64,000 bases of DNA from Segatella copri (GCF_026015295.1 NZ_JAPDUW010000001.1:744001-808000), one strand, 5' to 3'; positions 30,776 through 39,665 are shown, counted from the stretch's first letter. Program-made: numbers and translations. Notes: generated by a model from the sequence alone, not told the origin.

Positions 30776-31723
30776 ATGAGACAACAAAATAGAAAAGGAA
30801 ATTTTAATAAGCATACCAATAATGCTTATGGCTACGGAAACCCAAATGAATATGAGCATTACATGGTAGAAAAACCTGCTCCGTTGCTCGAATGGCTGAT
30901 GGAGAATGTGAAGGGACCTAGCAAGACCAAGGTGAAGCAGACTCTGCAGGGTAGGGGAATCAAGGTAAATGGCAAAACCATTACCCAGTTTGATTATGCC
31001 CTGAAGCCGGGGATGAAGGTGAGTGTGAGCAAGACAAAGAAGAATCAGGAGGTATTTAAAAGCAGGTACCTTAAGATTGTTTATGAAGACAGATATCTGA
31101 TTGTTGTCGAGAAAAACATTGGTATATTGAGTATGGCTGCCGGTCATTCTACTCTGAATGTGAAAACGGTGCTTGATGATTATTTTCATAAGACTCGCCA
31201 GAACTGCCAGGCGCATGTAGTACACCGACTTGACCGTGATACTTCGGGCTTGATGATTTATGCCAAGGATAAGCAGACGGAACTGGCTTTGGAGGATGAT
31301 TGGCATCATAATGTGTACGACCGCAGATATGTGGCTCTGGTTTCCGGAGAGATGGAAGAAAATGAAGGTACTGTTGCTAACTGGCTGAAAGATAACAAGG
31401 CTTATATTACTTACAGTAGTGATACGGATAATGGCGGCAAGTATGCTGTTACCCATTTCCATACATTAGAGCGTACAACGGCTCATTCTCTGGTGGAGTT
31501 CAAACTCGAAACGGGCCGTAAGAATCAGATTCGTGTTCATACGGCCGATATGGGGCATCCGGTATGTGGTGACATCAAGTATGGTAATGGTGATGATCCA
31601 TGCCAGCGCTTGTGCCTGCATGCCTATGTGCTGTGTTTCTATCATCCCGTAACGCATCAGCCTATGGAATTTGAAACTCCGATACCGGCTGAATTCCGCA
31701 GGGCATTAAAGAATGATCGTTAA
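30776..31723 (+). CDS. RluA-family RNA pseudouridine synthase
   Basis: A 315-residue enzyme that isomerises uridine to pseudouridine in rRNA or tRNA. An N-terminal S4-like RNA-binding region (KVKQTLQGRGIKVNGKTI) precedes the catalytic domain with VHRLDRDTSGLMIYAK, where the second Asp is the catalytic residue. KTGRKNQIRVHTADMGHP-like sequence (ETGRKNQIRVH) and CLHAYVLCFYHPVT follow. The very N-terminal 25 residues are Asn/Tyr-rich. The exact target (RluA, RluC or RluD type) cannot be told. Confidence 0.92.
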   Translation: MRQQNRKGNFNKHTNNAYGYGNPNEYEHYMVEKPAPLLEWLMENVKGPSKTKVKQTLQGRGIKVNGKTITQFDYALKPGMKVSVSKTKKNQEVFKSRYLKIVYEDRYLIVVEKNIGILSMAAGHSTLNVKTVLDDYFHKTRQNCQAHVVHRLDRDTSGLMIYAKDKQTELALEDDWHHNVYDRRYVALVSGEMEENEGTVANWLKDNKAYITYSSDTDNGGKYAVTHFHTLERTTAHSLVEFKLETGRKNQIRVHTADMGHPVCGDIKYGNGDDPCQRLCLHAYVLCFYHPVTHQPMEFETPIPAEFRRALKNDR

Positions 31724-31772
31724 TAGGGTGATGAATACTGATTGGTAGTTATATACTATATAATAATGTGAT

Positions 31773-31922
31773 ATGAATGATTTTGGATATTATGCGCTGG
31801 TATTGGTAGTCCTTGTTGTAGGACTGTTTGTCTTAAAAAAGGTGGCTACCTGCATGATTAAAGCAATGGTAGCTGTTGTTATGGTAGCCGTGCTGGCAGT
31901 TCTTTACTGGCTCTTCTGTTGA
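31773..31922 (+). CDS. Small single- or double-span membrane protein
   Basis: A 49-residue ORF that starts MNDFGYYALVLVVLVVGLFV, continues with a short KKVATCMIKA turn and a second hydrophobic stretch, and ends YWLFC. Two transmembrane segments joined by a basic loop is the likely form. It begins 50 bp after the pseudouridine synthase gene and may be on the same transcript. I cannot name a function, but the composition is clearly not random sequence. Confidence 0.6.
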   Translation: MNDFGYYALVLVVLVVGLFVLKKVATCMIKAMVAVVMVAVLAVLYWLFC

Positions 31923-32100
31923 TAGTAGAGTTGTGTAATGATGGCGGGATAAGATTTTAGATATTTTTTGATTGGTAAATTGGTTGCGGTTGTCTGGGTG
32001 TAAACTTTGGATGGCTGCAACTTTTTTATAGTGATATTTAAAGAGATATAAAGTAAAATTTAAAGGTGATATGAAATGGTATGGAGAAATTTAAAAACAA

Positions 32101-32132
32101 AAAAGAGCATTTCTGTTAAGAAATGCTCTTTT
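32101..32132. terminator. Bidirectional terminator of the Lys-Arg tRNA block
   Basis: A perfect 13-bp stem AAAAGAGCATTTC/GAAATGCTCTTTT with a 6-nt loop lies just after the last tRNA-Lys. It has A and T runs on both sides. The 178 bp before it (31923-32100) show nothing recognisable. Confidence 0.85.
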
Positions 32133-32134
32133 TG

Positions 32135-32207
32135 TACACCCTTAGGGATTCGAACCCTAGACCCACTGATTAAGAGTCAGTTGCTCTACCAACTGAGCTA
32201 AGGGTGC
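32135..32207 (-). tRNA. tRNA-Lys (CTT), copy 1
   Basis: On the minus strand the acceptor GCACCCT/AGGGTGT has one G-T pair. The anticodon stem ACTGA/TCAGT encloses CTCTTAA, anticodon CTT. The gene is 73 nt and identical to the copy at 32420. No CCA is encoded. Confidence 0.95.
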
Positions 32208-32220
32208 AACTATTTGTTGG

Positions 32221-32294
32221 TGACTCCGCAAGGATTCAAACCTTGAACCTCTTGATCCGTAGTCAAGTGCTCTATTCAGTTGAGCTACGGAGCC
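32221..32294 (-). tRNA. tRNA-Arg (ACG), copy 1
   Basis: The acceptor GGCTCCG/CGGAGTC pairs. The anticodon stem CTTGA/TCAAG encloses CTACGGA, anticodon ACG (read as inosine-CG). The gene is 74 nt and identical to the next copy. Confidence 0.95.
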
Positions 32295-32330
32295 AAAACC
32301 ATTTGTTTCAGTGAAGCTTTGATAGGAGAG

Positions 32331-32404
32331 TGACTCCGCAAGGATTCAAACCTTGAACCTCTTGATCCGTAGTCAAGTGCTCTATTCAGTTGAGCTACGG
32401 AGCC
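32331..32404 (-). tRNA. tRNA-Arg (ACG), copy 2
   Basis: Identical in its 74 nt to the copy at 32221-32294. The spacer between the two copies differs from the other spacers. Confidence 0.95.
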
Positions 32405-32419
32405 AATTCTTATCTTTTG

Positions 32420-32492
32420 TACACCCTTAGGGATTCGAACCCTAGACCCACTGATTAAGAGTCAGTTGCTCTACCAACTGAGCTAAGGGTGC
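32420..32492 (-). tRNA. tRNA-Lys (CTT), copy 2
   Basis: Identical in its 73 nt to the copy at 32135-32207. It is the first gene of the Lys-Arg-Arg-Lys transcript. Confidence 0.95.
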
Positions 32493-32520
32493 AACATTTA
32501 AAAGCCTCATTTCTGAATTG

Positions 32521-32576
32521 CGAGTGCAAAGGTACTACTATTTTTTGATTCCACCAAATTTTTTCGCAACTTTTTT
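32521..32576 (-). promoter_or_regulatory. Promoter module of the Lys-Arg tRNA block
   Basis: On the minus strand TTTG, 20 bp, then TACCTTTG (32527-32558) is a full promoter. The surrounding 56 bp match the region upstream of the tRNA-Asp cluster (39264-39319, plus strand) at 51 of 56 positions without gaps. The match includes an upstream AAAAAAGTTGC and a downstream CACTCG at the expected start site. Confidence 0.85.
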
Positions 32577-32585
32577 CGAAAAAAA

Positions 32586-34286
32586 TCAATTTTTCTTCAT
32601 CTTGAAGGTTCCTAACGTATGTCTATACCCCTTCTTGTTGATGCTTACCACGCGGTAGATACCCTCTTTTAAGTTTCTAACATCTAGCGTATTATCTTTT
32701 GCATGGAGGTACAGAATATCGCATCCTTGCAGGGTTTCGACCATCAGAACGTCAAAAACGAGATTTTTTGTGGTTTCTGCTAGATATACCTTCTTTCCGT
32801 CACATTCGAGTAATTTCGCAGCTCCTGTGTTTTTGGCAAAAAGTGGATTCTCTTCCTCTTTTTCTTGGGTTGGCTGGCTTTCTATGCTATATCCGTCCAT
32901 TGAAGTTACGGCAACAAACAGATGTTTTGCATCAGGATTTTCTATTTTGAACGAATTTCCTATGATTCGTGCGGCAACCAGGTTGCGTGCATCGGTGATG
33001 TCAACCGGATATTTTTTGCTCGCGTATACATTATTATATATATAAGGGGTTGCTATTTTGGTGCCATCCGTATAGTTTGAAGGATTGCTCCAGGAAACTG
33101 ATACCTTGTTGTCGGTGGTGATTACCGTTAATTGTTGTGGCTGTTCCGGTTGGTTCTTGCTTGCCCAAGTCATCGGCGGAACCAATGAAGGGTATGGATT
33201 GAAACGTTGGGTAAAGTCGAGGATACCCTGTTTGTTGTCCAGGAGGAACTTGTTTCTGAAGAATGCATATCCCATTCCGAGGTTTCGGATGTGATACATT
33301 TCTGCCGTCACGTCATTGATGTTCCACTTTCCTTCTTTCGGATCGAGAAAGTAGATGCCCAGTCCTGGAACCACAATCTTGCCATGGCTCTGTTCCTGCC
33401 AGTCGATGGCAAACGGATAGAAGTGTTCGTTCTTGAAATACATCATAGGGAAGAGCTCGTCCATCAGACCGCTCTTGAGCCAGCCCTGTGCATCCTGGCA
33501 GACCTTCGTGTATGCATTCCAGCCAAAGCTCCGGTATCTGCTCAGATCATCATACTTTCCTACAGGTGAGCAGCTCATTTTTACCCAAGGTTTTTCAGCC
33601 TTCACTGCATCGTGAATCTTTCTTACGATGTTGGTGATATACCGGCGTCCCTGTTCCCGGCTCACTTTGATGTTCCAGGTTTCAGGGTAACGGATGTAGT
33701 CGAGGTGAATACCGTCTACATTATATTTATGTGTAATTTCCCTGCAGATGTTTGCCAGATAATCACCTGTCCGACTGTTTTCCGGATCCATGTATCCGTC
33801 GGCTCCAATCTTTTTGATGAGTTTCGGCATCTTCTGTCGGAGAGTTTTGCAGCCGAGTGCGTTCCATTTTCCTACAGGGATGGTTACCACCCAGGCATGC
33901 AGTTCCATACCGCGCTTATGGCATTCGTCGATGGCAAACTGTAGGGCATCATAGCCCGGACTTCTGCCCGGAAATCCTGACAGACATCCATCCCAAGGTT
34001 CGTATGCCGACGGATAAATCATGGTACCTCTTACGCGGGTCTGTATCAGTACGGTGTTGATTTTAGCCTGCTGTAACCGGTCCAGTATATCCGTCAGTTC
34101 CTTTTTCTGCTTTTCGGCAGAATAAGAAGACTGGGCATAAGAGTGTGGCCAGTCGATGCCTCCTATGGTTGTCAGCCATACAGCTCTTACTTCATGTTTC
34201 GGCACCTGGTTATTGAACACAATACTCTGGGCTTTAGCGGCCAAAACAGAGCATAAAACGATAAAAAATATCTTAAATCTCTTCAT
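32586..34286 (-). CDS. Glycoside hydrolase-like protein, GHL10 (DUF187) family, secreted
   Basis: Starting at ATG 34286 the protein has 566 residues and a signal peptide (MKRFKIFFIVLCSVLAAKAQ). The N-terminal 350 residues are a TIM-barrel-like GHL10 domain: HEVRAVWLTTIGGIDWPHSY, INTVLIQTRVRGTMIYPSAY, GMELHAWVVTIP and VDGIHLDYIRYP with candidate acidic residues. The C-terminal part looks like a fibronectin-III-like and beta-sandwich module. Such proteins act on glycans in the envelope or on imported polysaccharides; the substrate is not known. It is divergent from cstA. An in-frame upstream start at 34316 would place ten non-signal residues before the leader. Confidence 0.85.
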   Translation of the reverse strand: MKRFKIFFIVLCSVLAAKAQSIVFNNQVPKHEVRAVWLTTIGGIDWPHSYAQSSYSAEKQKKELTDILDRLQQAKINTVLIQTRVRGTMIYPSAYEPWDGCLSGFPGRSPGYDALQFAIDECHKRGMELHAWVVTIPVGKWNALGCKTLRQKMPKLIKKIGADGYMDPENSRTGDYLANICREITHKYNVDGIHLDYIRYPETWNIKVSREQGRRYITNIVRKIHDAVKAEKPWVKMSCSPVGKYDDLSRYRSFGWNAYTKVCQDAQGWLKSGLMDELFPMMYFKNEHFYPFAIDWQEQSHGKIVVPGLGIYFLDPKEGKWNINDVTAEMYHIRNLGMGYAFFRNKFLLDNKQGILDFTQRFNPYPSLVPPMTWASKNQPEQPQQLTVITTDNKVSVSWSNPSNYTDGTKIATPYIYNNVYASKKYPVDITDARNLVAARIIGNSFKIENPDAKHLFVAVTSMDGYSIESQPTQEKEEENPLFAKNTGAAKLLECDGKKVYLAETTKNLVFDVLMVETLQGCDILYLHAKDNTLDVRNLKEGIYRVVSINKKGYRHTLGTFKMKKN

Positions 34287-34304
34287 AATCTTACAATTTG
34301 GCAA

Positions 34305-34352
34305 CAAAGATACCAATATTTTTTTTTATTTCAAATAAAAATATTACTTTTG
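34305..34352. promoter_or_regulatory. Overlapping divergent promoters of the GHL10 gene and cstA
   Basis: Minus strand: TATCTTTG (34305-34312) with TTTG 19 bp upstream. Plus strand: TACTTTTG at 34345-34352, 70 nt before cstA. The -33 region of the first overlaps the second, so the two may exclude each other. Confidence 0.7.
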
Positions 34353-34421
34353 CGGTTGAAATATTAAAATAAAGTGCATTTTGCACCGAAAAGAGAGAAA
34401 ATTTAAAGCAATAAAAGAAAA

Positions 34422-35954
34422 ATGGTCAGTTTCGTTATTAGTTTGGTCGCCCTTGTATTGGGTTACCTTCTTTATGGAAAGTTTGTGGCGCATGTGTTCG
34501 GTCCTGATGACCGCCCTACGCCTGCAGTGACCAAAGCCGATGGGGTCGACTTTATGGTACTGCCTAGTTGGAAGATCTTCATGATTCAGTTCCTCAACAT
34601 TGCAGGAACGGGTCCTATCTTCGGTGCCATTATGGGTGCCTGGTACGGACCGGTGGCTTATCTGTGGATTATCTTCGGGTGTATCTTCGCAGGAGCCATG
34701 CATGATTACATGAGCGGTATGCTCAGTATCCGTAACGGTGGAGCTGGTTTGCCGGAATTGGTAGGTAAGTATTTGGGTGGACGCACCAAGAAAGTGATGT
34801 TGGTCTTTTCGGTACTTTTGCTGATGATGGTGGGAGCTGTGTTTGTATACAGTCCGGCTATCATTATGAGTGGCATTTGTAATACGGATGCATTCTGGGG
34901 CAGCCAGATGTTTTGGATTGTGGTGATTTTCGTTTATTACGTCATTGCTACATTACTGCCTATCGATAAGATTATCGGTAAGATTTATCCGCTCTTTGCC
35001 TTCTCGCTTCTCTTTATGGCGGGTGCTCTGATGATAGGTCTCTTTGTGAAGTGGCCTTCATTGCCTGAACTTTGGAGCAATTTGCAGAGTTGCAATCTCA
35101 ATGAGAATCCGGCTTGGTTGGGAACGGAGTCTTTTGTACAGAAGAGTCCGATTTTCCCTTGCCTCTTTATCACGATAGCCTGTGGTGCCATCAGTGGTTT
35201 CCATGCTACGCAGAGTCCGCTCATGGCCCGATGCATGAAGAATGAGAAGATGGGTCGCCCTATTTTCTATGGAGCCATGATAACAGAAGGTGTTGTTGCC
35301 TTGATATGGGCTACGGTTTCCATGTATTTCTTCTACTATGGTGGATGGCGTGAATGCGTAAGTCCTGAGGCCGCTCAGCAGTTTATCGCTCAGTTTGATG
35401 GCGGCAAGTCGCTTATACAGAATTTCGATGCGCCTACCGTTGTGAAAATTGTATGTTCCAGCTGGTTGGGTGTGGCTGGTGGAATCCTGGCTCTGTTGGG
35501 TGTTGTCGCAGCGCCTATTACCAGTGGCGATACGGCTTTGAGAAGTGCCCGTCTGATTATCGCCGAGTTTATCGGTTTGGAGCAGCGCTCTATGCGCAAG
35601 CGTCTTTATATCTGCGTTCCGTTGTTTGCTCTTACGGTGGGCATTCTGGTTTGGCAGATGGAGAATCCTGATGGTTTCAATATCATCTGGCAGTATTTCG
35701 GCTGGGCTAACCAGACGCTTTCTGTGTTCACTCTCTGGACATTGACGGTTTATCTGGTACAGCAGAAGAAGCCTTTTGTGATGACGCTGGTTCCTGCCTT
35801 GTTTATGACCGTGATATGTTCAACCTTCCTGCTCATTTCGCCAACAGCTTTGGCTTTGGGTGAGAGCCTGGCTTATACGGGCAGTGTCATCATTCTGGTG
35901 ATAGCCTTGGTATGGTTCCTGGGTTGGTATCGCAGTTATCAGAAGAAACAATAG
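34422..35954 (+). CDS. cstA: Carbon starvation protein CstA-type transporter
   Basis: A 510-residue inner-membrane protein with about 14 hydrophobic segments. The CstA signature region is complete near residues 27-120 (GPDDRPTPAVTKADGVDFMV, NIAGTGPIFGAIMGAWYGP, GAMHDYMSGMLSIRNGG). GFHATQSPLMARCM and TSGDTALRSARL follow. The family takes up peptides or pyruvate when carbon is short. It is about 190 residues shorter than the E. coli protein; short forms are usual in this phylum. Confidence 0.93.
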   Translation: MVSFVISLVALVLGYLLYGKFVAHVFGPDDRPTPAVTKADGVDFMVLPSWKIFMIQFLNIAGTGPIFGAIMGAWYGPVAYLWIIFGCIFAGAMHDYMSGMLSIRNGGAGLPELVGKYLGGRTKKVMLVFSVLLLMMVGAVFVYSPAIIMSGICNTDAFWGSQMFWIVVIFVYYVIATLLPIDKIIGKIYPLFAFSLLFMAGALMIGLFVKWPSLPELWSNLQSCNLNENPAWLGTESFVQKSPIFPCLFITIACGAISGFHATQSPLMARCMKNEKMGRPIFYGAMITEGVVALIWATVSMYFFYYGGWRECVSPEAAQQFIAQFDGGKSLIQNFDAPTVVKIVCSSWLGVAGGILALLGVVAAPITSGDTALRSARLIIAEFIGLEQRSMRKRLYICVPLFALTVGILVWQMENPDGFNIIWQYFGWANQTLSVFTLWTLTVYLVQQKKPFVMTLVPALFMTVICSTFLLISPTALALGESLAYTGSVIILVIALVWFLGWYRSYQKKQ

Positions 35955-36001
35955 ATTTATATATAAGTATTAATCAATATACGTAAATTTATATGATACG
36001 A

Positions 36002-36484
36002 ATGAAAAAATTAGCTATTGCAGCATTGGCACTTGTCGTTTCGACAGCTGCCCATGCTCAGTTTGAAAGTGGAAAACAGTATATAGGTGCGTCGATGACG
36101 GGCTTAAACTTGAGTTATAATGGCTCTCAGGACCTCAATCTCGGTATTCAGGCTAAGGCTGGATACTTCGTAGAAGACGATTGGATGCTGTTGGGGCAGG
36201 TAGAATATAATCATTCTGGTCTTGAAGGCGTGAAGGATTATTTCTCTGTCGGTGCCCAGGCTCGTTATTATATCGAGCAGAATGGTCTGTATCTGGGTGG
36301 CGGCGTAAAGTTGGCTCATTCCGGAGGTTATAATGATTTCATGCCAGGGGTAGAGGTAGGTTATGCTTTCTTCCTCGGCAAGTCGGTTACCCTCGAGCCA
36401 GCTATCTACTACGATCAGAGTTTCAAGAAGCATGTAGATTATTCTACTGTAGGTTTGAAACTGGGTATTGGTATTTATCTCTAA
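36002..36484 (+). CDS. Small outer-membrane beta-barrel protein
   Basis: 160 residues from ATG 36002, with a signal peptide MKKLAIAALALVVSTAAHAQ. Alternating aromatic/polar beta-strands follow (KAGYFVEDDWMLLGQVEYNH, FSVGAQARYYIEQNGLYLGG), and the protein ends in a C-terminal strand KLGIGIYL. An eight-strand OmpX/OmpW-like barrel is likely. An ATG three codons upstream is less probable. It lies 9 bp before recR, so the two may share a transcript with cstA. Confidence 0.82.
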   Translation: MKKLAIAALALVVSTAAHAQFESGKQYIGASMTGLNLSYNGSQDLNLGIQAKAGYFVEDDWMLLGQVEYNHSGLEGVKDYFSVGAQARYYIEQNGLYLGGGVKLAHSGGYNDFMPGVEVGYAFFLGKSVTLEPAIYYDQSFKKHVDYSTVGLKLGIGIYL

Positions 36485-36493
36485 ACTGCTAAG

Positions 36494-37105
36494 ATGCAAC
36501 AACAGTTTTCTTCGACTTTGTTGGAAAAGGCAGTGGCGGAGTTTTCTAAATTGCCAGGTATAGGGCGCAAAACAGCTTTGCGCCTTGTACTTTTTATGCT
36601 CAAGCGTAAGAGTGAGGATGTGGAACTCTTTGCTGATACCATTTCCAGGATGCGGCGTGAAGTGAAATACTGCAGGGTTTGTCATAATATCAGTGATACT
36701 GATGTCTGTCCGATCTGTTCTGATTCCCGGCGCGATGCTTCTACCATCTGTGTCGTCGAGAATGTGCAGGATGTACTGGCGATAGAAAACACGCAGCAGT
36801 TTCACGGACTCTATCATGTCTTGGGCGGCATCATTTCGCCGATGGATGGTATCGGTCCTTCGGATATAGAGATAGAATCGCTGGTTCAGCGTGTGGTTGA
36901 AGGTGGGGTGAAGGAGGTGATTTTTGCTCTCAGCAGTACGATGGAGGGTGATACTACCAACTTCTATATCTCCCGTAAACTTGCTGATTATCCTGTTAAA
37001 CTCTCTGTTATCGCCCGTGGTATCTCGGTGGGTGATGAATTGGAGTATACAGATGAGGTGACTCTCGGAAGGAGTATTCTGAACAGAACTCCATTTGGAC
37101 AATAA
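36494..37105 (+). CDS. recR: Recombination mediator RecR
   Basis: A 203-residue RecF-pathway protein that helps load RecA at gaps. A helix-hairpin-helix at the N-terminus ([17 protein letters not shown]) is followed by a C4 zinc motif [17 protein letters not shown] Toprim domain comes next ([15 protein letters not shown], then GIGPSDIEI). The Walker-like C-terminal [20 protein letters not shown] closes it. The length is normal. recR is the second of a run of closely spaced plus-strand genes. Confidence 0.97.
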   Translation: MQQQFSSTLLEKAVAEFSKLPGIGRKTALRLVLFMLKRKSEDVELFADTISRMRREVKYCRVCHNISDTDVCPICSDSRRDASTICVVENVQDVLAIENTQQFHGLYHVLGGIISPMDGIGPSDIEIESLVQRVVEGGVKEVIFALSSTMEGDTTNFYISRKLADYPVKLSVIARGISVGDELEYTDEVTLGRSILNRTPFGQ

Positions 37106-37119
37106 CAAAAGACAACAAA

Positions 37120-37554
37120 ATGAAAATCAAACAAGTACAACGAATATTGATGACCAATTTCCTCTTTGTCCTGTTGGTAGGATTCCTGCTGGTCTTGCTC
37201 TATGAGACAGAAATTCTGGAACCTACTAATCTGGCAGGGGATGTCACGTTGGTCTATGTGATTACCGTAGCGATGGAGTTTCTTACCATTGCCGTTATTC
37301 CTTTGGCGCTCAAACTCTTCAGTTTCAAGGCTATTCACCGTCAGTTGGTAACCCGTAAGGGAGATGCACTTCTTCCTCTGGGCACTGCCCGTTTGAATAT
37401 GCTCTGCTTGCCAATGCTGATCAATACGTTTATGTATTATCAGACGATGGCGCCTGCTTTTGGATATATGGCTATCATCCTTTTTCTCTGTCTCTTCTTT
37501 GTTTATCCTTCTGTCGGAAGATGTGAGGACGAAACAACAGAGGCGGAAGGTTAA
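37120..37554 (+). CDS. Four-helix membrane protein of unknown function
   Basis: 144 residues with four hydrophobic segments (about 12-30, 43-65, 88-105 and 112-132), a basic loop FSFKAIHRQLVTRKGD between the second and third, and an acidic tail EDETTEAEG. No motif is recognised. It starts 15 bp after recR and ends 31 bp before the glycosyltransferase, so it belongs to this operon. Confidence 0.75.
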   Translation: MKIKQVQRILMTNFLFVLLVGFLLVLLYETEILEPTNLAGDVTLVYVITVAMEFLTIAVIPLALKLFSFKAIHRQLVTRKGDALLPLGTARLNMLCLPMLINTFMYYQTMAPAFGYMAIILFLCLFFVYPSVGRCEDETTEAEG

Positions 37555-37584
37555 ACTCTCAGTATCTAATATTTGCTATTCGAT

Positions 37585-38697
37585 ATGAAACTCAGTGTTG
37601 TCATAGTAAGCTATAATGTAAAGTACTATCTTGCCCAGTGTCTGCGTTCGGTAGAGAAAGCTATCGGCGTGTTGGAGTGTGGGCAGCAGGGTGATGCAAG
37701 TGGCGATACGGCAGAGATTATCGTGGTTGATAATCATTCTCAGGATGGGACGGTGGAATATCTCGAACAGTGTTTCCCGGCTTCCCGATATCCTAATCTC
37801 CATGTTGTAGCCTGTACGCATAATAACGGATTTGCCCGTGCCAACAATCTTGCTATCCGCAAGAGCGAGAGTGATCTGGTTCTTTTGCTGAATCCTGATA
37901 CCATTATCGGCGAGCATGTTCTCAAGGATGCTGTCAGTTTTATGCGTTCTCATCCTGATGCCGGTGCACTGGGTGTAAGGATGTTGGGAGCCAATGGCAA
38001 ACCAGCTCCTGAGAGTAGGAGAGGATTGCCTTCTCCGATGGTGGCTTTCTATAAGATGATGGGGTTGTGCAGCCGGTTTCCTCAGCATCGCAGTTTCGGT
38101 CATTATTACATGGGTTATCTTCCGTGGGATAAGCCGGCAAAGATAGAGGTTGTGAGCGGTGCTTTCTGTATGATTCGTCGTGAAGCCTTGCAGAAGGTGG
38201 GGTTGCTGGATGAGGATTTCTTCATGTATGGCGAGGATATTGATCTTTCTTACCGTATCTTGAAGGGAGGTTATCAGAACTATTATCTGCCTGTAGATAT
38301 CCTTCATTACAAAGGTGAAAGTACTCAGAAGTCGAGCTTCCGCTATGTTCATGTGTTTTACGAGGCGATGCTTATCTTCTTCCGTAAACATTATTCGGGT
38401 ATGTCGCATCTCTTGAGTATTCCTATCAAATTTGCCATCTATGCCCGTGCCTCTGTAGCCTTTACGCAGATGATGACTGCGAGAATCAGAAAAAGTCTGG
38501 GATTCTTTTCTCCTTCTCATGTCGACCTGTCAAACCAGGTGTTGTTTGATGCTGACGAGATGAGCTATGAAGAGATGCTGCATCAGCTTGCGCAGCGGTC
38601 TGACGAGAATATCAAACTGGCTACCTATACGAAGGACATCGGTAAGGTGATTACGGATAGGGAGGTGATGGATAAGGATGAATTTGGTTATTTATAA
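37585..38697 (+). CDS. Glycosyltransferase family 2 (rhamnosyltransferase-like)
   Basis: 370 residues from ATG 37585. A GT-A fold has KLSVVIVSYNVKYYLAQCL at the start, VVDNHSQDGTVEYLE, NNGFARANNLAIRKSESDLVLLLNPDT (DxD-like Asp pair), and GAFCMIRREALQKVGLLDEDFFMYGEDIDLSYRI with the catalytic ED(x)D region. A basic amphipathic C-terminal part may touch the membrane. The family transfers sugars to cell-envelope glycans; WbbL-type rhamnosyltransferases are closest in motif layout. The acceptor is not known. Confidence 0.9.
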   Translation: MKLSVVIVSYNVKYYLAQCLRSVEKAIGVLECGQQGDASGDTAEIIVVDNHSQDGTVEYLEQCFPASRYPNLHVVACTHNNGFARANNLAIRKSESDLVLLLNPDTIIGEHVLKDAVSFMRSHPDAGALGVRMLGANGKPAPESRRGLPSPMVAFYKMMGLCSRFPQHRSFGHYYMGYLPWDKPAKIEVVSGAFCMIRREALQKVGLLDEDFFMYGEDIDLSYRILKGGYQNYYLPVDILHYKGESTQKSSFRYVHVFYEAMLIFFRKHYSGMSHLLSIPIKFAIYARASVAFTQMMTARIRKSLGFFSPSHVDLSNQVLFDADEMSYEEMLHQLAQRSDENIKLATYTKDIGKVITDREVMDKDEFGYL

Positions 38698-38755
38698 GGA
38701 TAGATTTATTTCTATATTATAAGGTACGCGCGTACATTATTAATAAGTGTAGTTT

Positions 38756-39265
38756 ATGAAAGAACCGAATATTCGATTACGTGCTTTAGAGTTGGAAGAT
38801 CTTGATTTTCTCTACCAGATAGAGAATGATGATCGGCTTTGGGAACTGGGTGTTTCCAATGTTCCATATTCGCGCCGGGTGCTGCTCGACTATATCTCCA
38901 GTGCTTCGGCAGATATTTATGTAGACAATCAGGTGCGCCTGATAGTAGAGAATGAGCAGAATGAGCAGGTGGGCATCCTGGATCTTACAGATTTTGATCC
39001 CCGTCATCACCGTGCCGAACTCGGAATTGTCATCAAAAAGGAGTTTCAGGGGCAGGGTTACGCGAAGGCTTCTGTGTCACGCTTGTTGCAATATGCTCGG
39101 AATGTACTTCATCTTCAGCAGATTTATGCTATTGTAGGTATCAGAAACCAAAAAGCGGCTAAAATGCTGCAATCTGTTGGATTTGAGGGGAATAATGTCC
39201 TGAAACAATGGCTTTGTGGCCCAGTTGGATATGAGGATGCGATGTTTTTTCAATATTTTCTGTAA
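38756..39265 (+). CDS. GNAT family N-acetyltransferase
   Basis: A 169-residue RimJ/RimL/SpeG-like acetyltransferase. The acetyl-CoA loop is KKEFQGQGYAKASVSRLLQYA. The flanking IRLRALELEDLDFLYQIEND and AIVGIRNQKAAKMLQSVGFE are typical. The substrate may be a polyamine, an amino sugar or a protein N-terminus; the sequence does not decide. Confidence 0.88.
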   Translation: MKEPNIRLRALELEDLDFLYQIENDDRLWELGVSNVPYSRRVLLDYISSASADIYVDNQVRLIVENEQNEQVGILDLTDFDPRHHRAELGIVIKKEFQGQGYAKASVSRLLQYARNVLHLQQIYAIVGIRNQKAAKMLQSVGFEGNNVLKQWLCGPVGYEDAMFFQYFL

Positions 39266-39319
39266 AAAAGTTGCATAAAAATTTGGTAGAACCAAAAAAA
39301 AGTAGTACCTTTGCACTCG
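39264..39319 (+). promoter_or_regulatory. Promoter module of the tRNA-Asp cluster
   Basis: TTTG at 39282-39285, 20 bp, TACCTTTG at 39306-39313. It overlaps the last codons of the GNAT gene at its left end. It is the sister of the module at 32521-32576 (51/56 identical). Confidence 0.85.
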
Positions 39320-39364
39320 CAAATGAAAAATGAGCGCTAAGCCATTCAATTTGATTTCATGATT

Positions 39365-39438
39365 GGTGCGTTAGTTCAGTTGGTTAGAATGCCTGCCTGT
39401 CACGCAGGAGGTCACGAGTTCGAGTCTCGTACGCACCG
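39365..39438 (+). tRNA. tRNA-Asp (GTC), copy 1
   Basis: The acceptor GGTGCGT/ACGCACC pairs perfectly with discriminator G. The anticodon stem CCTGC/GCAGG encloses CTGTCAC, anticodon GTC. The gene is 74 nt with no encoded CCA. Confidence 0.97.
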
Positions 39439-39473
39439 CTCAAAATCATCTTGCAGGTTTGCCAAAATAGTTT

Positions 39474-39547
39474 GGTGCGTTAGTTCAGTTGGTTAGAATG
39501 CCTGCCTGTCACGCAGGAGGTCACGAGTTCGAGTCTCGTACGCACCG
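39474..39547 (+). tRNA. tRNA-Asp (GTC), copy 2
   Basis: Identical to copy 1 over 74 nt, 35 nt downstream with an unrelated spacer. Confidence 0.97.
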
Positions 39548-39588
39548 CTAATTTCATTTGAACATTTCGACTCCTCCATAATAATAAT

Positions 39589-39662
39589 GGTGCGTTAGTT
39601 CAGTTGGTTAGAATGCCTGCCTGTCACGCAGGAGGTCACGAGTTCGAGTCTCGTACGCACCG
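39589..39662 (+). tRNA. tRNA-Asp (GTC), copy 3
   Basis: Identical to copies 1 and 2, 41 nt further. It is followed at once by the terminator. Confidence 0.97.
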
Positions 39663-39665
39663 CAG

